Source of the DNA: Streptomyces griseus | GTDB lineage: Bacteria > Bacteroidota > Bacteroidia > Chitinophagales > Chitinophagaceae | Assembly (NCBI GenBank): GCA_943323705.2 | Contig: CALPIT020000074.1 | Location: forward strand, 1-10,392 | Direction: 5' to 3' | Length of the DNA stretch: 10,392 nucleotides | Shown: positions 1 through 6,792 of the stretch, one piece after another | Layout of the letters: each line of letters begins with the position of its first letter | Position numbering within the stretch: the first letter of the stretch is position 1 | Made by a program: the position numbers and the translations under genes | Notes under the pieces: model-generated | The model's database searches: none | The model's input: only the letters and a program-made list of their open reading frames with translations | What the model was told of the DNA's origin: nothing

Positions 1-396
1 GCCATTTTTTTTGTACAGATTCATTGCGGGCAACATGGTATTTAAGGTATCCAATCTTGCTTTTTCATAACCTGCTTTTTTTGCAAATGATAATGATAGT
101 CGAAGCAATTCCTCCCCTATTCCCCTTCGCTGAAATTGGGGCTTAACATACATTCGTTTTAGTTCAGCAATTTTATCGTCAATGGGCCTTACTGCAACAC
201 AGGCAATACATTCATTGTCGGATTTACATAAAATTATAGTTCCATGATTTGGACCATACATTGTTTGTAAAGAAAGTAGCTCATCTTCAAATTTTTGAAA
301 TCCCAAATCTATACCTAACCAATTAGCATATTCTTGAAAAAGATCAGCTGCGACACGATATTCATCAACATTGGAAACTACAATATAATCAAGCAT
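1..396 (-). CDS. GNAT family N-acetyltransferase (3' end cut by window edge)
   Basis: The reading frame starts at an ATG whose complement is at 394-396 and stays open for 132 codons to the left edge, so the C-terminus is missing. It reads as an acetyl-CoA-dependent N-acetyltransferase of the Gcn5-related family; the acceptor cannot be predicted. The segment AELKRMYVKPQFQRRGIG (about residues 77-94) is the beta4/motif A part of the fold, and QRRGIG (89-94) matches the Q/RxxGxG/A pyrophosphate-binding loop for acetyl-CoA. The later stretch ending LNTMLPAMNLYKKNG (118-132) is the usual motif B region, where small GNATs have an A-x-x-LY-x-x-x-G pattern, so only some 20-30 residues are probably lost. 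The start codon overlaps the last 8 nt of the upstream transporter gene, which suggests one transcript with translational coupling. No Shine-Dalgarno sequence is evident. Confidence 0.88.
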   Translation of the reverse strand, partial: MLDYIVVSNVDEYRVAADLFQEYANWLGIDLGFQKFEDELLSLQTMYGPNHGTIILCKSDNECIACVAVRPIDDKIAELKRMYVKPQFQRRGIGEELLRLSLSFAKKAGYEKARLDTLNTMLPAMNLYKKNG

Positions 397-1291
397 GATG
401 TAATTTTTTTGTCACAAAATACACTCCTGAAAAAATGAATACTCCACCAATAATTTTATAAATGTCTAACGTTTCGTTCATGAATATCATGGCGATAACT
501 GTTGCAAAAAAGGGTTGTGTGTATATATAAGATCCCGATATAGAAGCCCCGAGATGTTTGATGCCATAGAGATTAAAGGTGTACGCAAAAAATGTTCCAC
601 CAATTACAATTAACAACAATAATGAAGTTGATAAAAGTGTGTAGGTGCTCCATGGAATAGCGATAAATTCATTCCAGCAAATGGGTAATGCAATAAAAGT
701 CCCTATAGTAAACAACACTCTAATTACAGACATGGCAGAATATCTTTTCATTAAAGGTTTTACTAAAATAAAATAACAGGAATAACAGATGGCATTGATG
801 ATAACAAAAATGTCTCCCCAAAAAACATTGGTACCCGTTCCAGAATTTTTTCTTGCCATAATTAACACAAGCGCACCGGTAATGCCTAACAACAAACCAA
901 GAATTTTAAATTTATGCAAGTGTTCTTTTAAAATGAATGCGGCTATAATGGTAATAAAAATCGGCGTCGTTAACATTAACAAAGAAGCATGAATAGAGAA
1001 GGTCATTGATAAGCCTTTAATAAAAAGCAATTGATTAATCACAATACCTAATAAGGCACAAATAACAAATCTTTTATAGTGAATTTTTCTTACTGAAACT
1101 TTAACCGGATTTAAAAAATAAAACATCCATAAAAGCAAAGTGGTAAAAAACATTCTGATAAAATTCAAACCAAAGGGCTGAATAAAATGGTTGTTAATCA
1201 GAAACTTAACAGCAGAAAAATTTATCGCGAAAAAAATATTTGTTCCGATTAAGGCAAAATGGGCTTTTATTCTGTTTGCACGAAGTGACAA
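389..1291 (-). CDS. DMT superfamily (EamA-type) membrane transporter
   Basis: This 300-residue protein is almost entirely hydrophobic and fits the ten-helix drug/metabolite transporter fold built from two EamA repeats, roughly residues 12-146 and 157-295. Each repeat ends in a family signature. In the first, LTTPIFITIIAAFILKEHL (about 107-125) has the conserved helix followed by E/K-E-x-L. In the second, YTQPFFATVIAMIFMNETL (257-275) repeats that pattern. It should sit in the inner membrane as a metabolite or amino-acid exporter or importer; the substrate cannot be read from sequence. The start is a TTG (complement at 1289-1291) because an in-frame TAA lies two codons upstream and the next in-frame Met is far inside. 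A weak -7-like TAATTTG (complement 1310-1316) lies about 18 nt upstream. Its stop overlaps the start of the GNAT gene by 8 nt. Confidence 0.9.
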   Translation of the reverse strand: MSLRANRIKAHFALIGTNIFFAINFSAVKFLINNHFIQPFGLNFIRMFFTTLLLWMFYFLNPVKVSVRKIHYKRFVICALLGIVINQLLFIKGLSMTFSIHASLLMLTTPIFITIIAAFILKEHLHKFKILGLLLGITGALVLIMARKNSGTGTNVFWGDIFVIINAICYSCYFILVKPLMKRYSAMSVIRVLFTIGTFIALPICWNEFIAIPWSTYTLLSTSLLLLIVIGGTFFAYTFNLYGIKHLGASISGSYIYTQPFFATVIAMIFMNETLDIYKIIGGVFIFSGVYFVTKKLHHA

Positions 1292-1348
1292 TAGTTAATT
1301 TTTGGAGTGCAAATTAGGGAAAATTGAATGGATATTAGGAGGAGACAG

Positions 1349-1524
1349 CCCCCCTTAATCCCCCCGAAGTGGGGAATCTGCAAAATAGCTTCGTGAAATG
1401 GCTTTGTCAAATTAAATATCTATATAGAATTTTCATATTCTATACTCTCACGGTAAAATTAATTCGTGCATTCGTGGCATAAGAGCAAAACGCAATCAAC
1501 TTCCCCCTTGGGGGATTGAGGGGG
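1349..1524. repeat. Composite inverted-repeat element, copy 1
   Basis: The unit has a C-rich palindrome at each end in opposite orientation. The left end (1349-1374) can fold with arms CCCCCCTT (1349-1356) and AAGTGGGG (1367-1374), with one mismatch. The right end (1501-1524) has arms CCCCCT (1503-1508) and AGGGGG (1519-1524). The reverse complement of the right end reads CCCCCTCAATCCCCC and so on, nearly the same as the left end. The core includes a CGGTAAAA segment and the 19-mer AATTCGTGCATTCGTGGCA (1461-1479). The same architecture recurs at 3087-3240, and 27 bases at 1498-1524 are identical to 3214-3240. This resembles BIME/MITE-type repeats (inference). No transposase gene is present. 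Confidence 0.75.
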
Positions 1525-1533
1525 TTTAAAAAC

Positions 1534-1563
1534 AATTGCCCCGACAAGACTATCGGGGCAATT
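1534..1563 (-). terminator. Rho-independent terminator downstream of recA
   Basis: There is a perfect 11-bp stem: AATTGCCCCGA (1534-1544) pairs with TCGGGGCAATT (1553-1563) across an 8-nt loop. Read on the minus strand, the hairpin is followed directly by GTTTTT, the usual uridine tail, so it points in the direction of recA transcription. It lies about 131 nt past the recA stop codon, giving a long 3' untranslated region. On the plus strand no T-run follows, so it should work one way only. Confidence 0.78.
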
Positions 1564-1694
1564 CGATTAACTAACCCAAAAAAAATTCAACTATAAAATG
1601 GTAATTGAATGAAAAATTAAAAGGTGATTTATAGGTTTACATATATCTGAGTTTTTAAACAGGAGTTTCTTTTGTATTCTCCCATTTAATTTTT

Positions 1695-2696
1695 TTAAGA
1701 CGCCTGCATTTCTTTAATCTTCTCTCTGATTTTGGTTTCGATTTCGTTTGCCATTTCAGGATTATCGAGAAGCAGTTGTTTTACAGATTCGCGGCCTTGT
1801 CCAAGTTTGTCGTTATTGTAACTAAACCAGCTACCGCTTTTTTGAACGATACCCATTTCTACACCCATGTCGATGATTTCACCAACTTTAGAAATGCCTT
1901 CTCCGTAGATGATATCAAATTCGGCCTGACGGAAAGGAGGTGCTACTTTGTTTTTAACTACTTTAACCTTGATGTGGTTACCTACCACTTCATCACCATC
2001 TTTAATTTGTGTCATTCTACGGATGTCCAAACGAACCGATGCATAAAATTTCAAAGCGTTACCGCCAGTTGTGGTTTCAGGGTTTCCAAACATTACACCG
2101 ATTTTCTCTCTCAATTGATTGATGAAAATACAGCAGCTGTTTGTTTTTGATATGGTGGCAGTTAATTTTCTCAAAGCCTGGCTCATTAAACGAGCGTGCA
2201 ATCCCATTTTGCTGTCTCCCATTTCGCCTTCGAGTTCACTCTTAGGAACCAAAGCTGCAACAGAATCAATAACCACAACGTCTAAAGCGCCAGACAAAAT
2301 CAATCTGTCTGCAATTTCTAAAGCTTGTTCACCATAATCAGGTTGAGATATCAATAGGTTGTCAATATCTACACCTAATTTTTTAGCATAATTGCTGTCA
2401 AAAGCATGCTCAGCATCTATAAAAGCGCAAATGCCGCCTTTTTTCTGTGCCTCTGCAATAATATGAGTAGCCAATGTTGTTTTACCAGAAGATTCAGGTC
2501 CGTATATTTCTATAACACGACCTTTAGGCAAACCGCCAATTCCTAACGCCACATCCAAACCTATCGAACCGGTTGAAATCACACCTTGTTCGGTTTCGGT
2601 TCTTTCGTTCATCATCATGACAGATCCCTTTCCGAAATCCTTGTCAATTTTGTCCATCGTAAGCTTTAAAGCTTTTAATTTTTCTGTGTTACTCAT
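1695..2696 (-). CDS. recA: Recombinase RecA
   Basis: RecA forms ATP-dependent filaments on single-stranded DNA and carries out homologous pairing and strand exchange in recombinational repair; in many bacteria it also triggers LexA-type self-cleavage. The 333-residue protein is close to the usual 340-355. Visible landmarks are Walker A GPESSGKT (66-73), the catalytic Glu96 in FIDAEHAFD, Walker B VVVID (140-144), the L1 loop around EGEMGDSKMG (156-165), and Gln194 followed by the L2 loop in NQLREKIGVMFGNPETTTGG (193-212). The MAW motif region follows at about 39-60. The C-terminus is short and ends EMQAS, without a strongly acidic tail. No intein or frameshift is seen. The gene has its own promoter and terminator and appears monocistronic. 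I saw no obvious SOS-type operator upstream. The ATG fits the usual N-terminus, MSNTEKLKALKLTMDKIDKD. Confidence 0.98.
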   Translation of the reverse strand: MSNTEKLKALKLTMDKIDKDFGKGSVMMMNERTETEQGVISTGSIGLDVALGIGGLPKGRVIEIYGPESSGKTTLATHIIAEAQKKGGICAFIDAEHAFDSNYAKKLGVDIDNLLISQPDYGEQALEIADRLILSGALDVVVIDSVAALVPKSELEGEMGDSKMGLHARLMSQALRKLTATISKTNSCCIFINQLREKIGVMFGNPETTTGGNALKFYASVRLDIRRMTQIKDGDEVVGNHIKVKVVKNKVAPPFRQAEFDIIYGEGISKVGEIIDMGVEMGIVQKSGSWFSYNNDKLGQGRESVKQLLLDNPEMANEIETKIREKIKEMQAS

Positions 2697-2755
2697 TGTT
2701 TTCTTTTTTTATTGGTTGATGTATCTGAATTACTGTGTAAATCTAAATGAGAGAA

Positions 2756-2787
2756 CAAAGATAAGGGAATAAATTTATCTACACTAA
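2756..2787 (-). promoter_or_regulatory. Putative recA promoter, Bacteroidota type
   Basis: On the minus strand TATCTTTG (complement 2756-2763) fits the TAnnTTTG -7 consensus of Bacteroidota exactly. A weak -33 candidate, TTAG (complement 2784-2787), lies 20 nt upstream, within the normal spacer range. Transcription would start near 2749, leaving a leader of about 50 nt before the recA ATG. The -7 match is direct; promoter activity is inferred. Confidence 0.6.
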
Positions 2788-2856
2788 TTTTTTTAGTATT
2801 TTTTGCTAAGTTTTTTACTCAAGAATTTTGGAGGAAAAAACGGGATGGGGAGTGTT

Positions 2857-3210
2857 AAAATATCCAATGTAAAATATTGAATGTAAAATGTAAAAGTAGT
2901 ATTTCGGAAATAAAGTATCATTCTTTCATGAATCGGAAAATCATAAAGAATCTCTGCGTAAACTCTTTTACTCTACTTCTCAGCGGTGAAAAATGTAAAA
3001 TGTAAAATATCCAATGTAGAATGTAAAAGGAGTATTTCAGAAATGAAAATATCATTAACTCATGAATGGAAAACCTCACCCCCAAGCCCCCTTAATTCCC
3101 CGAAGGGGGATGTCTCCGCGAGAGGGGAACAATGAAAAGTATCGACTTATCTCTGCGAAAACTCTAAATACTCTATTTCTCCGCGGTAAAAAATTCGTGA
3201 ATTCGTGGCA
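2857..3210. repeat. Degenerate tandem duplication, second copy interrupted
   Basis: Copy 1 (about 2857-2994) and copy 2 (about 3004-3210) share the same order of motifs. Both open with AAAATATCCAATGTA, followed by GTATTTC-GAAAT, TATCATT, then TCATGAAT-GGAAAA, and end with a block starting TCTCTGCG (2951 and 3150) and finishing near AGCGGTGAAAA or CGCGGTAAAA. In copy 2 about 75 bases that include the C-rich palindrome (3087-3109) lie between the GGAAAA motif and the TCTCTGCG block, where copy 1 has only TCATAAAGAA. Alignment was by eye, so boundaries are approximate. Confidence 0.65.
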
Positions 3211-3240
3211 CCAAACTTCCCCCTTGGGGGATTGAGGGGG
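3087..3240. repeat. Composite inverted-repeat element, copy 2
   Basis: The left palindrome has a perfect 7-bp stem, CCCCCTT (3087-3093) with AAGGGGG (3103-3109), around a 9-nt loop. The right palindrome (3217-3240) is the same sequence type in reverse orientation, with arms CCCCCT (3219-3224) and AGGGGG (3235-3240). The core carries CGCGGTAAAA and AATTCGTGAATTCGTGGCA (3192-3210), which differs at one base from the matching 19-mer of copy 1. The unit is 154 bp against 176 bp in copy 1. On the minus strand the right palindrome lies directly after the stop codon of the parvulin gene and could also act as its transcript end, though no good T-run follows. Confidence 0.75.
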
Positions 3241-3241
3241 C

Positions 3242-5164
3242 TCAATTCGCCTCCTTCACGATCTGCTTCAACAACACCTCATTCACTTTTACCGGATATT
3301 TTTTGCGAAGCTCCTCTAACCATCTTTTTTCAACTACATTTTGATAATCGTTAATCACCAAGCCTTTTGAATCTTCGAAATTCCTTTGTTCTCCACCAGT
3401 GTAAATTTTAAAGTATTGCATGAAAGTCGCTGTTCCATCTGCATTTCTTATTACTGGTGAAAAACTTCCTAATGTTGCATTGGCATTACCATTAATTTGC
3501 GTCAATTCAAACCTTCCGCTATCCCCTTGCAATTCGCCTTGTTTTTCTTCAATCAATGTTTTCCAGTTATTCCCTGATTTCATTTGCACCTGCACTTCAT
3601 TGGCTAAATCTTCAGACATGGCATTGAATAAAATCACATCCGCACTTGGCGCCCAGGTATATTGCTTTTTATTTTCTTCATAATAATTTTTTAAACCCAC
3701 CGTATCTGAAGCTGCTTTCGACCATACCTGCTTTTCCATCACTTCAAACAACATATTGCCTTCCTTAAATTCCTGAAGCTGGTTCGCAAATTCAGTATTA
3801 AATGTCTCCAAATGTTTCTTGTAATAATCTAATGAAGCCACAATTTTATATTTCTCCCATAATTCTGCATTGGTTTCTTCTTTATATAATTCTGGATTTG
3901 ATTTATAATCTCTTGCAAAAATCAACCAGTCCTCTCCCTTTATATTTCCTTTGCTATAATTGATGATTATTTTTTTACTGATGGGTGTATTGGAAGCAAT
4001 ATCCACATCTTCAGTATTGTTCATAACGGTATCCACTAAACGAAGCAAATCATTTTGTGAAACCATTGACGATTGTTTAAACCCAATTTTGGATAAGATG
4101 TCATTGGCAAACTTATCTCTGGCTATTTTCATTCTTTCGTCCTGCATTAATTTTTGTTTCAGTTCAAACTGAAAAGTCTCATCATCTTTTGTTGCAGGTG
4201 TAGGGGTAAACGACAATCTCTTGATAATATGAATACCAAACGTAGTATTGAAAGGTGCTGAGAATTCATTGTCGGCTTTCAATTTCACCACTTCTCTTTC
4301 AAACTCGATATCAAATTTACCGGTTCCAAATTCTGGTATTTCGCCGCCGCTTAGATAAGTTAATTTGTCATCACTGTATTCTCTGGCCATAGCGCCAAAC
4401 TCTGATCCATTTTGCAGTAGTGAATAAACAGAATCAGCCAATTTTCTGGCATTTGCTTTTGTAGCATCATCTGCATTTTCCGGTGATGTAAATAATATTT
4501 GAGCAACCTTCCATTTTCCGGCACTCTTGCGTTGGTCTACAACCTGAAAAATATGCCAAGCTTTTTTAGATTTATATGGTTTTGAAAATTCTCCTGGCTT
4601 TAAACCGTACACAATATTTTCATAGACATATGGTAATGCAAATACTGTAACATAACCCATGTCCACATATTTTACATTTATGTCTTTAGTGATTTCAACC
4701 CTGGATTTTGTTTTCAATGCGTCGAATACAGATTGAATGACTTGATAATTCTTCATCGTGTCATTGGGTTCCGAATTGATATCAATAGGTAAAGTATATC
4801 TCACTACATGTAAATCAGATTGACTTCTATCAAATGCTTCATCCATTAAAAACTTAAACGTCTTTTCATCACTCATGTAATTCTCTTCAATCTGGTGACG
4901 GAAATTATCAAGGTCAGCAATCTGCTGTGCTGTCGTATCTAACTTTAATTCCTGAGCGGCTTTTACTTTCAGTTTAAAGTTCGTGTACAGGTCAACGTAA
5001 TCTCTGATGGCTTTTTCTTTATCTGTAACAGTTGTTTTATTTTTATTGTACGCTCTTAGAAATTCAGCTTTGTTTACTGAATATTTACCGTAAGTAATCA
5101 ACGATTGACTAAAACCGAAAACAGCACTGCATAACAGTGCTGTTGTTAGATAAAATTTTTTCAT
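3242..5164 (-). CDS. Periplasmic peptidyl-prolyl cis-trans isomerase, SurA/PpiC (parvulin) type
   Basis: The 640-residue protein begins with a Sec signal peptide, MKKFYLTTALLCSAVFGFSQ (1-20), so it should act outside the cytoplasm as a folding chaperone or prolyl isomerase for envelope proteins. A helical SurA-like N-terminal region (about 25-113) is followed by parvulin-like repeats. The clearest is 217-317, with KVAQILF, a helical insert, SDDKLTYLSGGEIPEFGTGK and a closing FSAPFNTTFGIHIIKRL, the usual PpiC order. The segment 114-212 has the same outline (VVRYTLP at the start, GEFSKPYKSKKAWHIFQVVD at the end) but is degenerate. A third divergent unit may occupy about 492-590, after a helical linker (330-490). 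The C-terminus, RKKYPVKVNEVLLKQI, is a typical tail in this group. It follows the thioredoxin-like gene by 22 nt, probably in one operon. A composite palindrome begins one base past its stop. Confidence 0.9.
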   Translation of the reverse strand: MKKFYLTTALLCSAVFGFSQSLITYGKYSVNKAEFLRAYNKNKTTVTDKEKAIRDYVDLYTNFKLKVKAAQELKLDTTAQQIADLDNFRHQIEENYMSDEKTFKFLMDEAFDRSQSDLHVVRYTLPIDINSEPNDTMKNYQVIQSVFDALKTKSRVEITKDINVKYVDMGYVTVFALPYVYENIVYGLKPGEFSKPYKSKKAWHIFQVVDQRKSAGKWKVAQILFTSPENADDATKANARKLADSVYSLLQNGSEFGAMAREYSDDKLTYLSGGEIPEFGTGKFDIEFEREVVKLKADNEFSAPFNTTFGIHIIKRLSFTPTPATKDDETFQFELKQKLMQDERMKIARDKFANDILSKIGFKQSSMVSQNDLLRLVDTVMNNTEDVDIASNTPISKKIIINYSKGNIKGEDWLIFARDYKSNPELYKEETNAELWEKYKIVASLDYYKKHLETFNTEFANQLQEFKEGNMLFEVMEKQVWSKAASDTVGLKNYYEENKKQYTWAPSADVILFNAMSEDLANEVQVQMKSGNNWKTLIEEKQGELQGDSGRFELTQINGNANATLGSFSPVIRNADGTATFMQYFKIYTGGEQRNFEDSKGLVINDYQNVVEKRWLEELRKKYPVKVNEVLLKQIVKEAN

Positions 5165-5186
5165 TTATGATAATGTTTTGTACCCT

Positions 5187-6665
5187 TTAATTCTTTTTTT
5201 CTTTCCACTTTGTTTCTAAGAAATCATTAAGTTGTTCCCAGCTAAGTTTCTTACCAACGATACGTTTTTCTTTATCCAATAGTAAGATGGTAGGTGTTTG
5301 AATGACGTCGTATAACTGTCTGAATCCAGGACGTTGTGCATCATTAATCGCTTTTTCCATTTCCTTGGTTTCATACACGTTTGTCCAATCCCCGATTTTA
5401 TGTTCTTTAACGTAATCAACCCATTCTTTTTTCTTGTCGTTATCCGACAAAACTGAATAAATTCTAACACCCTTTGCTTTCCAAGTCGCTCTATAAATAG
5501 AATCTATTCTTGGAATTTCTTCTTTACAATGTCCGCAAGTTGGATCCCAGAACATCACTAATGTGTACTCCGCATTCAAATCATACAATGGTTTTGGTTT
5601 TCCTGTTGAATCCACCATTTCAAGGTTGGCTGCCTTTACACCAATGAGGTTGCTCATTTGCATATATGCTCTTCTCGAAATTGTTTCCTGTTGTTTTTCA
5701 TTCAACCAGGTACTTACGCCTTTGCTATGGTATTTTTCAAAAAGATGAACAAATACAGCATCTTGTCCCATGTATTTTGGATTGATGTATTCATCCGTAA
5801 ACCAATTCAATAAAAATTTATACATCTCTGGACTAACCCTTGCCAACAATAATTTGTAATCTAAATCTTTGATAATGCTATCTGATGATTGTTGTAAAAT
5901 TTCTCTGTAATATCTCTCGAGTTTAGGTAAGAAGAATGGCGTACGAATTATACGATCATCTGTAAATGAAACGCCATCCCAATAGTGTTTTTTGTAATAA
6001 TAATAGTTATCTAAAGTGTCCTGACGTGTTTTAGGTTCTTTATTCAAGATTTCAGGTTCTCTCATGGCATTCAACATCGAAGCCATCATTGATTCGGGAT
6101 TTTCCTTCATCAGCTTGTCTCTGAAATCAATAAGTTCTTTATTGAACTTGTTGTATTTCTCAAGATGAAGTGTTGAATCTGCTTTTGTTTTAGAAGCATT
6201 GTAAGCCAATCTTTCCGTTTGCATCAGCATGCCTGTAGCTCCCACAAATTTCTGATAGAGTTGAAACAAATCATTGGCTGTTGAACCAGTTATTTTTACA
6301 TTTTGCAAATCAGAACTATCTGCGTAAATACTAAGGTTCTGTTCTTTATCCACAAAGAAATCAAAAGTCAGATTTTTGCCAGGAAATACAACAGCATAAA
6401 TACCGCCCATTAATTTTCGGTTGCCTTTAAAAATAGCAACACCTTGTTCATTGAAATAAGTTGAATCTTCAATATTGAGGTTTTTGCCCATGTGGTAACA
6501 CAGATACGTAAGTCCGGATTTGTAACTTGGCGTTTTTAAAGTTACTGTGAAAGACTCGCCCGGAGCTTTAGATGCAGTTGCATCAGTTGTGGTTTTTGTT
6601 TTTTGGGCTTGTGAAATAATCGTGAATGACGATAAAATGGCGGTAATGAATACAATTTTCTTCAT
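5187..6665 (-). CDS. TlpA-like thioredoxin-fold protein with N-terminal DUF4369/DUF5106-type region
   Basis: This is a secreted thiol-disulfide oxidoreductase of the Bacteroidota TlpA/ResA-like group. I place the start at the ATG with complement 6663-6665, giving 492 residues, because this yields a clean signal peptide (MKKIVFITAILSSFTIISQA, 1-20) and a -7 box lies just upstream; the frame stays open for 31 more codons to 6758 but that extension is not signal-like. Residues about 37-130 look like the beta-rich DUF4369 domain and about 165-320 like the helical DUF5106-type region (assigned from memory). The thioredoxin domain spans about 345-490 with active site CGHC (Cys377 to Cys380) in FWDPTCGHCKEE and the cis-proline Pro458 in IQTPTILLLD. 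Both redox cysteines are intact. It is first in a unit with the parvulin gene, which fits a joint role in envelope protein folding; the partner and direction of the reaction are unknown. Confidence 0.9.
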   Translation of the reverse strand: MKKIVFITAILSSFTIISQAQKTKTTTDATASKAPGESFTVTLKTPSYKSGLTYLCYHMGKNLNIEDSTYFNEQGVAIFKGNRKLMGGIYAVVFPGKNLTFDFFVDKEQNLSIYADSSDLQNVKITGSTANDLFQLYQKFVGATGMLMQTERLAYNASKTKADSTLHLEKYNKFNKELIDFRDKLMKENPESMMASMLNAMREPEILNKEPKTRQDTLDNYYYYKKHYWDGVSFTDDRIIRTPFFLPKLERYYREILQQSSDSIIKDLDYKLLLARVSPEMYKFLLNWFTDEYINPKYMGQDAVFVHLFEKYHSKGVSTWLNEKQQETISRRAYMQMSNLIGVKAANLEMVDSTGKPKPLYDLNAEYTLVMFWDPTCGHCKEEIPRIDSIYRATWKAKGVRIYSVLSDNDKKKEWVDYVKEHKIGDWTNVYETKEMEKAINDAQRPGFRQLYDVIQTPTILLLDKEKRIVGKKLSWEQLNDFLETKWKEKKN

Positions 6666-6683
6666 AATCTTTAAAAAAGTAGT

Positions 6684-6691
6684 CAAATGTA
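6684..6691 (-). promoter_or_regulatory. Putative -7 element for the thioredoxin/parvulin operon
   Basis: TACATTTG on the minus strand is an exact TAnnTTTG match. Transcription would begin about 11-14 nt before the ATG at 6665, giving a very short leader and excluding translation from the upstream Met at 6758. No good -33 TTG is seen at the usual distance, only a TTTT tract 19 nt upstream. Confidence 0.5.
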
Positions 6692-6780
6692 TTAAAAATA
6701 TGGCGTTTTTAAAAGCTGAATAAATTTCATTAGTTTCAAAATTACATTTCATTAACAAATAGATTTCCTCATTTATAGGC

Positions 6781-6788
6781 TAAATTTG
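6781..6788 (+). promoter_or_regulatory. Putative -7 element for the rlmD-rhomboid unit
   Basis: TAAATTTG fits the TAnnTTTG consensus and ends only 4 nt before the GTG start at 6793, so the transcript could be leaderless or nearly so. A recognisable -33 TTG is not present at 19-21 nt upstream, so this is tentative. Confidence 0.4.
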
Positions 6789-6792
6789 CATC

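Larger units (their letters stand above)
1292..1694. other. Non-coding gap between recA and the transporter gene
   Basis: No convincing gene is present in these 403 bases. The gap holds the composite repeat at 1349-1524 and the recA-side hairpin at 1534-1563. Bases 1564-1694 are AT-rich with nothing I can name, and bases 1292-1348 should carry the transporter promoter. Confidence 0.7.
2788..3241. other. Repeat-rich non-coding gap between the parvulin gene and recA
   Basis: No open frame here looks like a gene. The stretch is largely made of a degenerate tandem duplication (about 2857-2994 and 3004-3210), short AATGTAAAAT-type motifs, and the second composite palindrome element (3087-3240), which ends one base from the stop codon of the parvulin gene. 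Confidence 0.7.

Noticed and set aside
1776..2337. Plus-strand open frames opposite recA (1776-2150 and 2119-2337)
   Set aside because: They are the complement of conserved recA codons and show no independent coding signal.
2697..2790. SOS/LexA-type operator upstream of recA
   Set aside because: I saw no clear dyad resembling known LexA boxes near the putative promoter, and canonical LexA control is not general in this phylum.
2857..3240. Possible CRISPR array in the recA-parvulin gap
   Set aside because: Repeats are not evenly spaced, vary in length and sequence, and there are no unique spacers of uniform size nor cas genes.
6666..6758. N-terminal 31-residue extension of the thioredoxin-like protein starting at 6758
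   Set aside because: It places residues in front of a clean signal peptide, and the exact -7 box at 6684-6691 lies inside it, so the start at 6665 is preferred.
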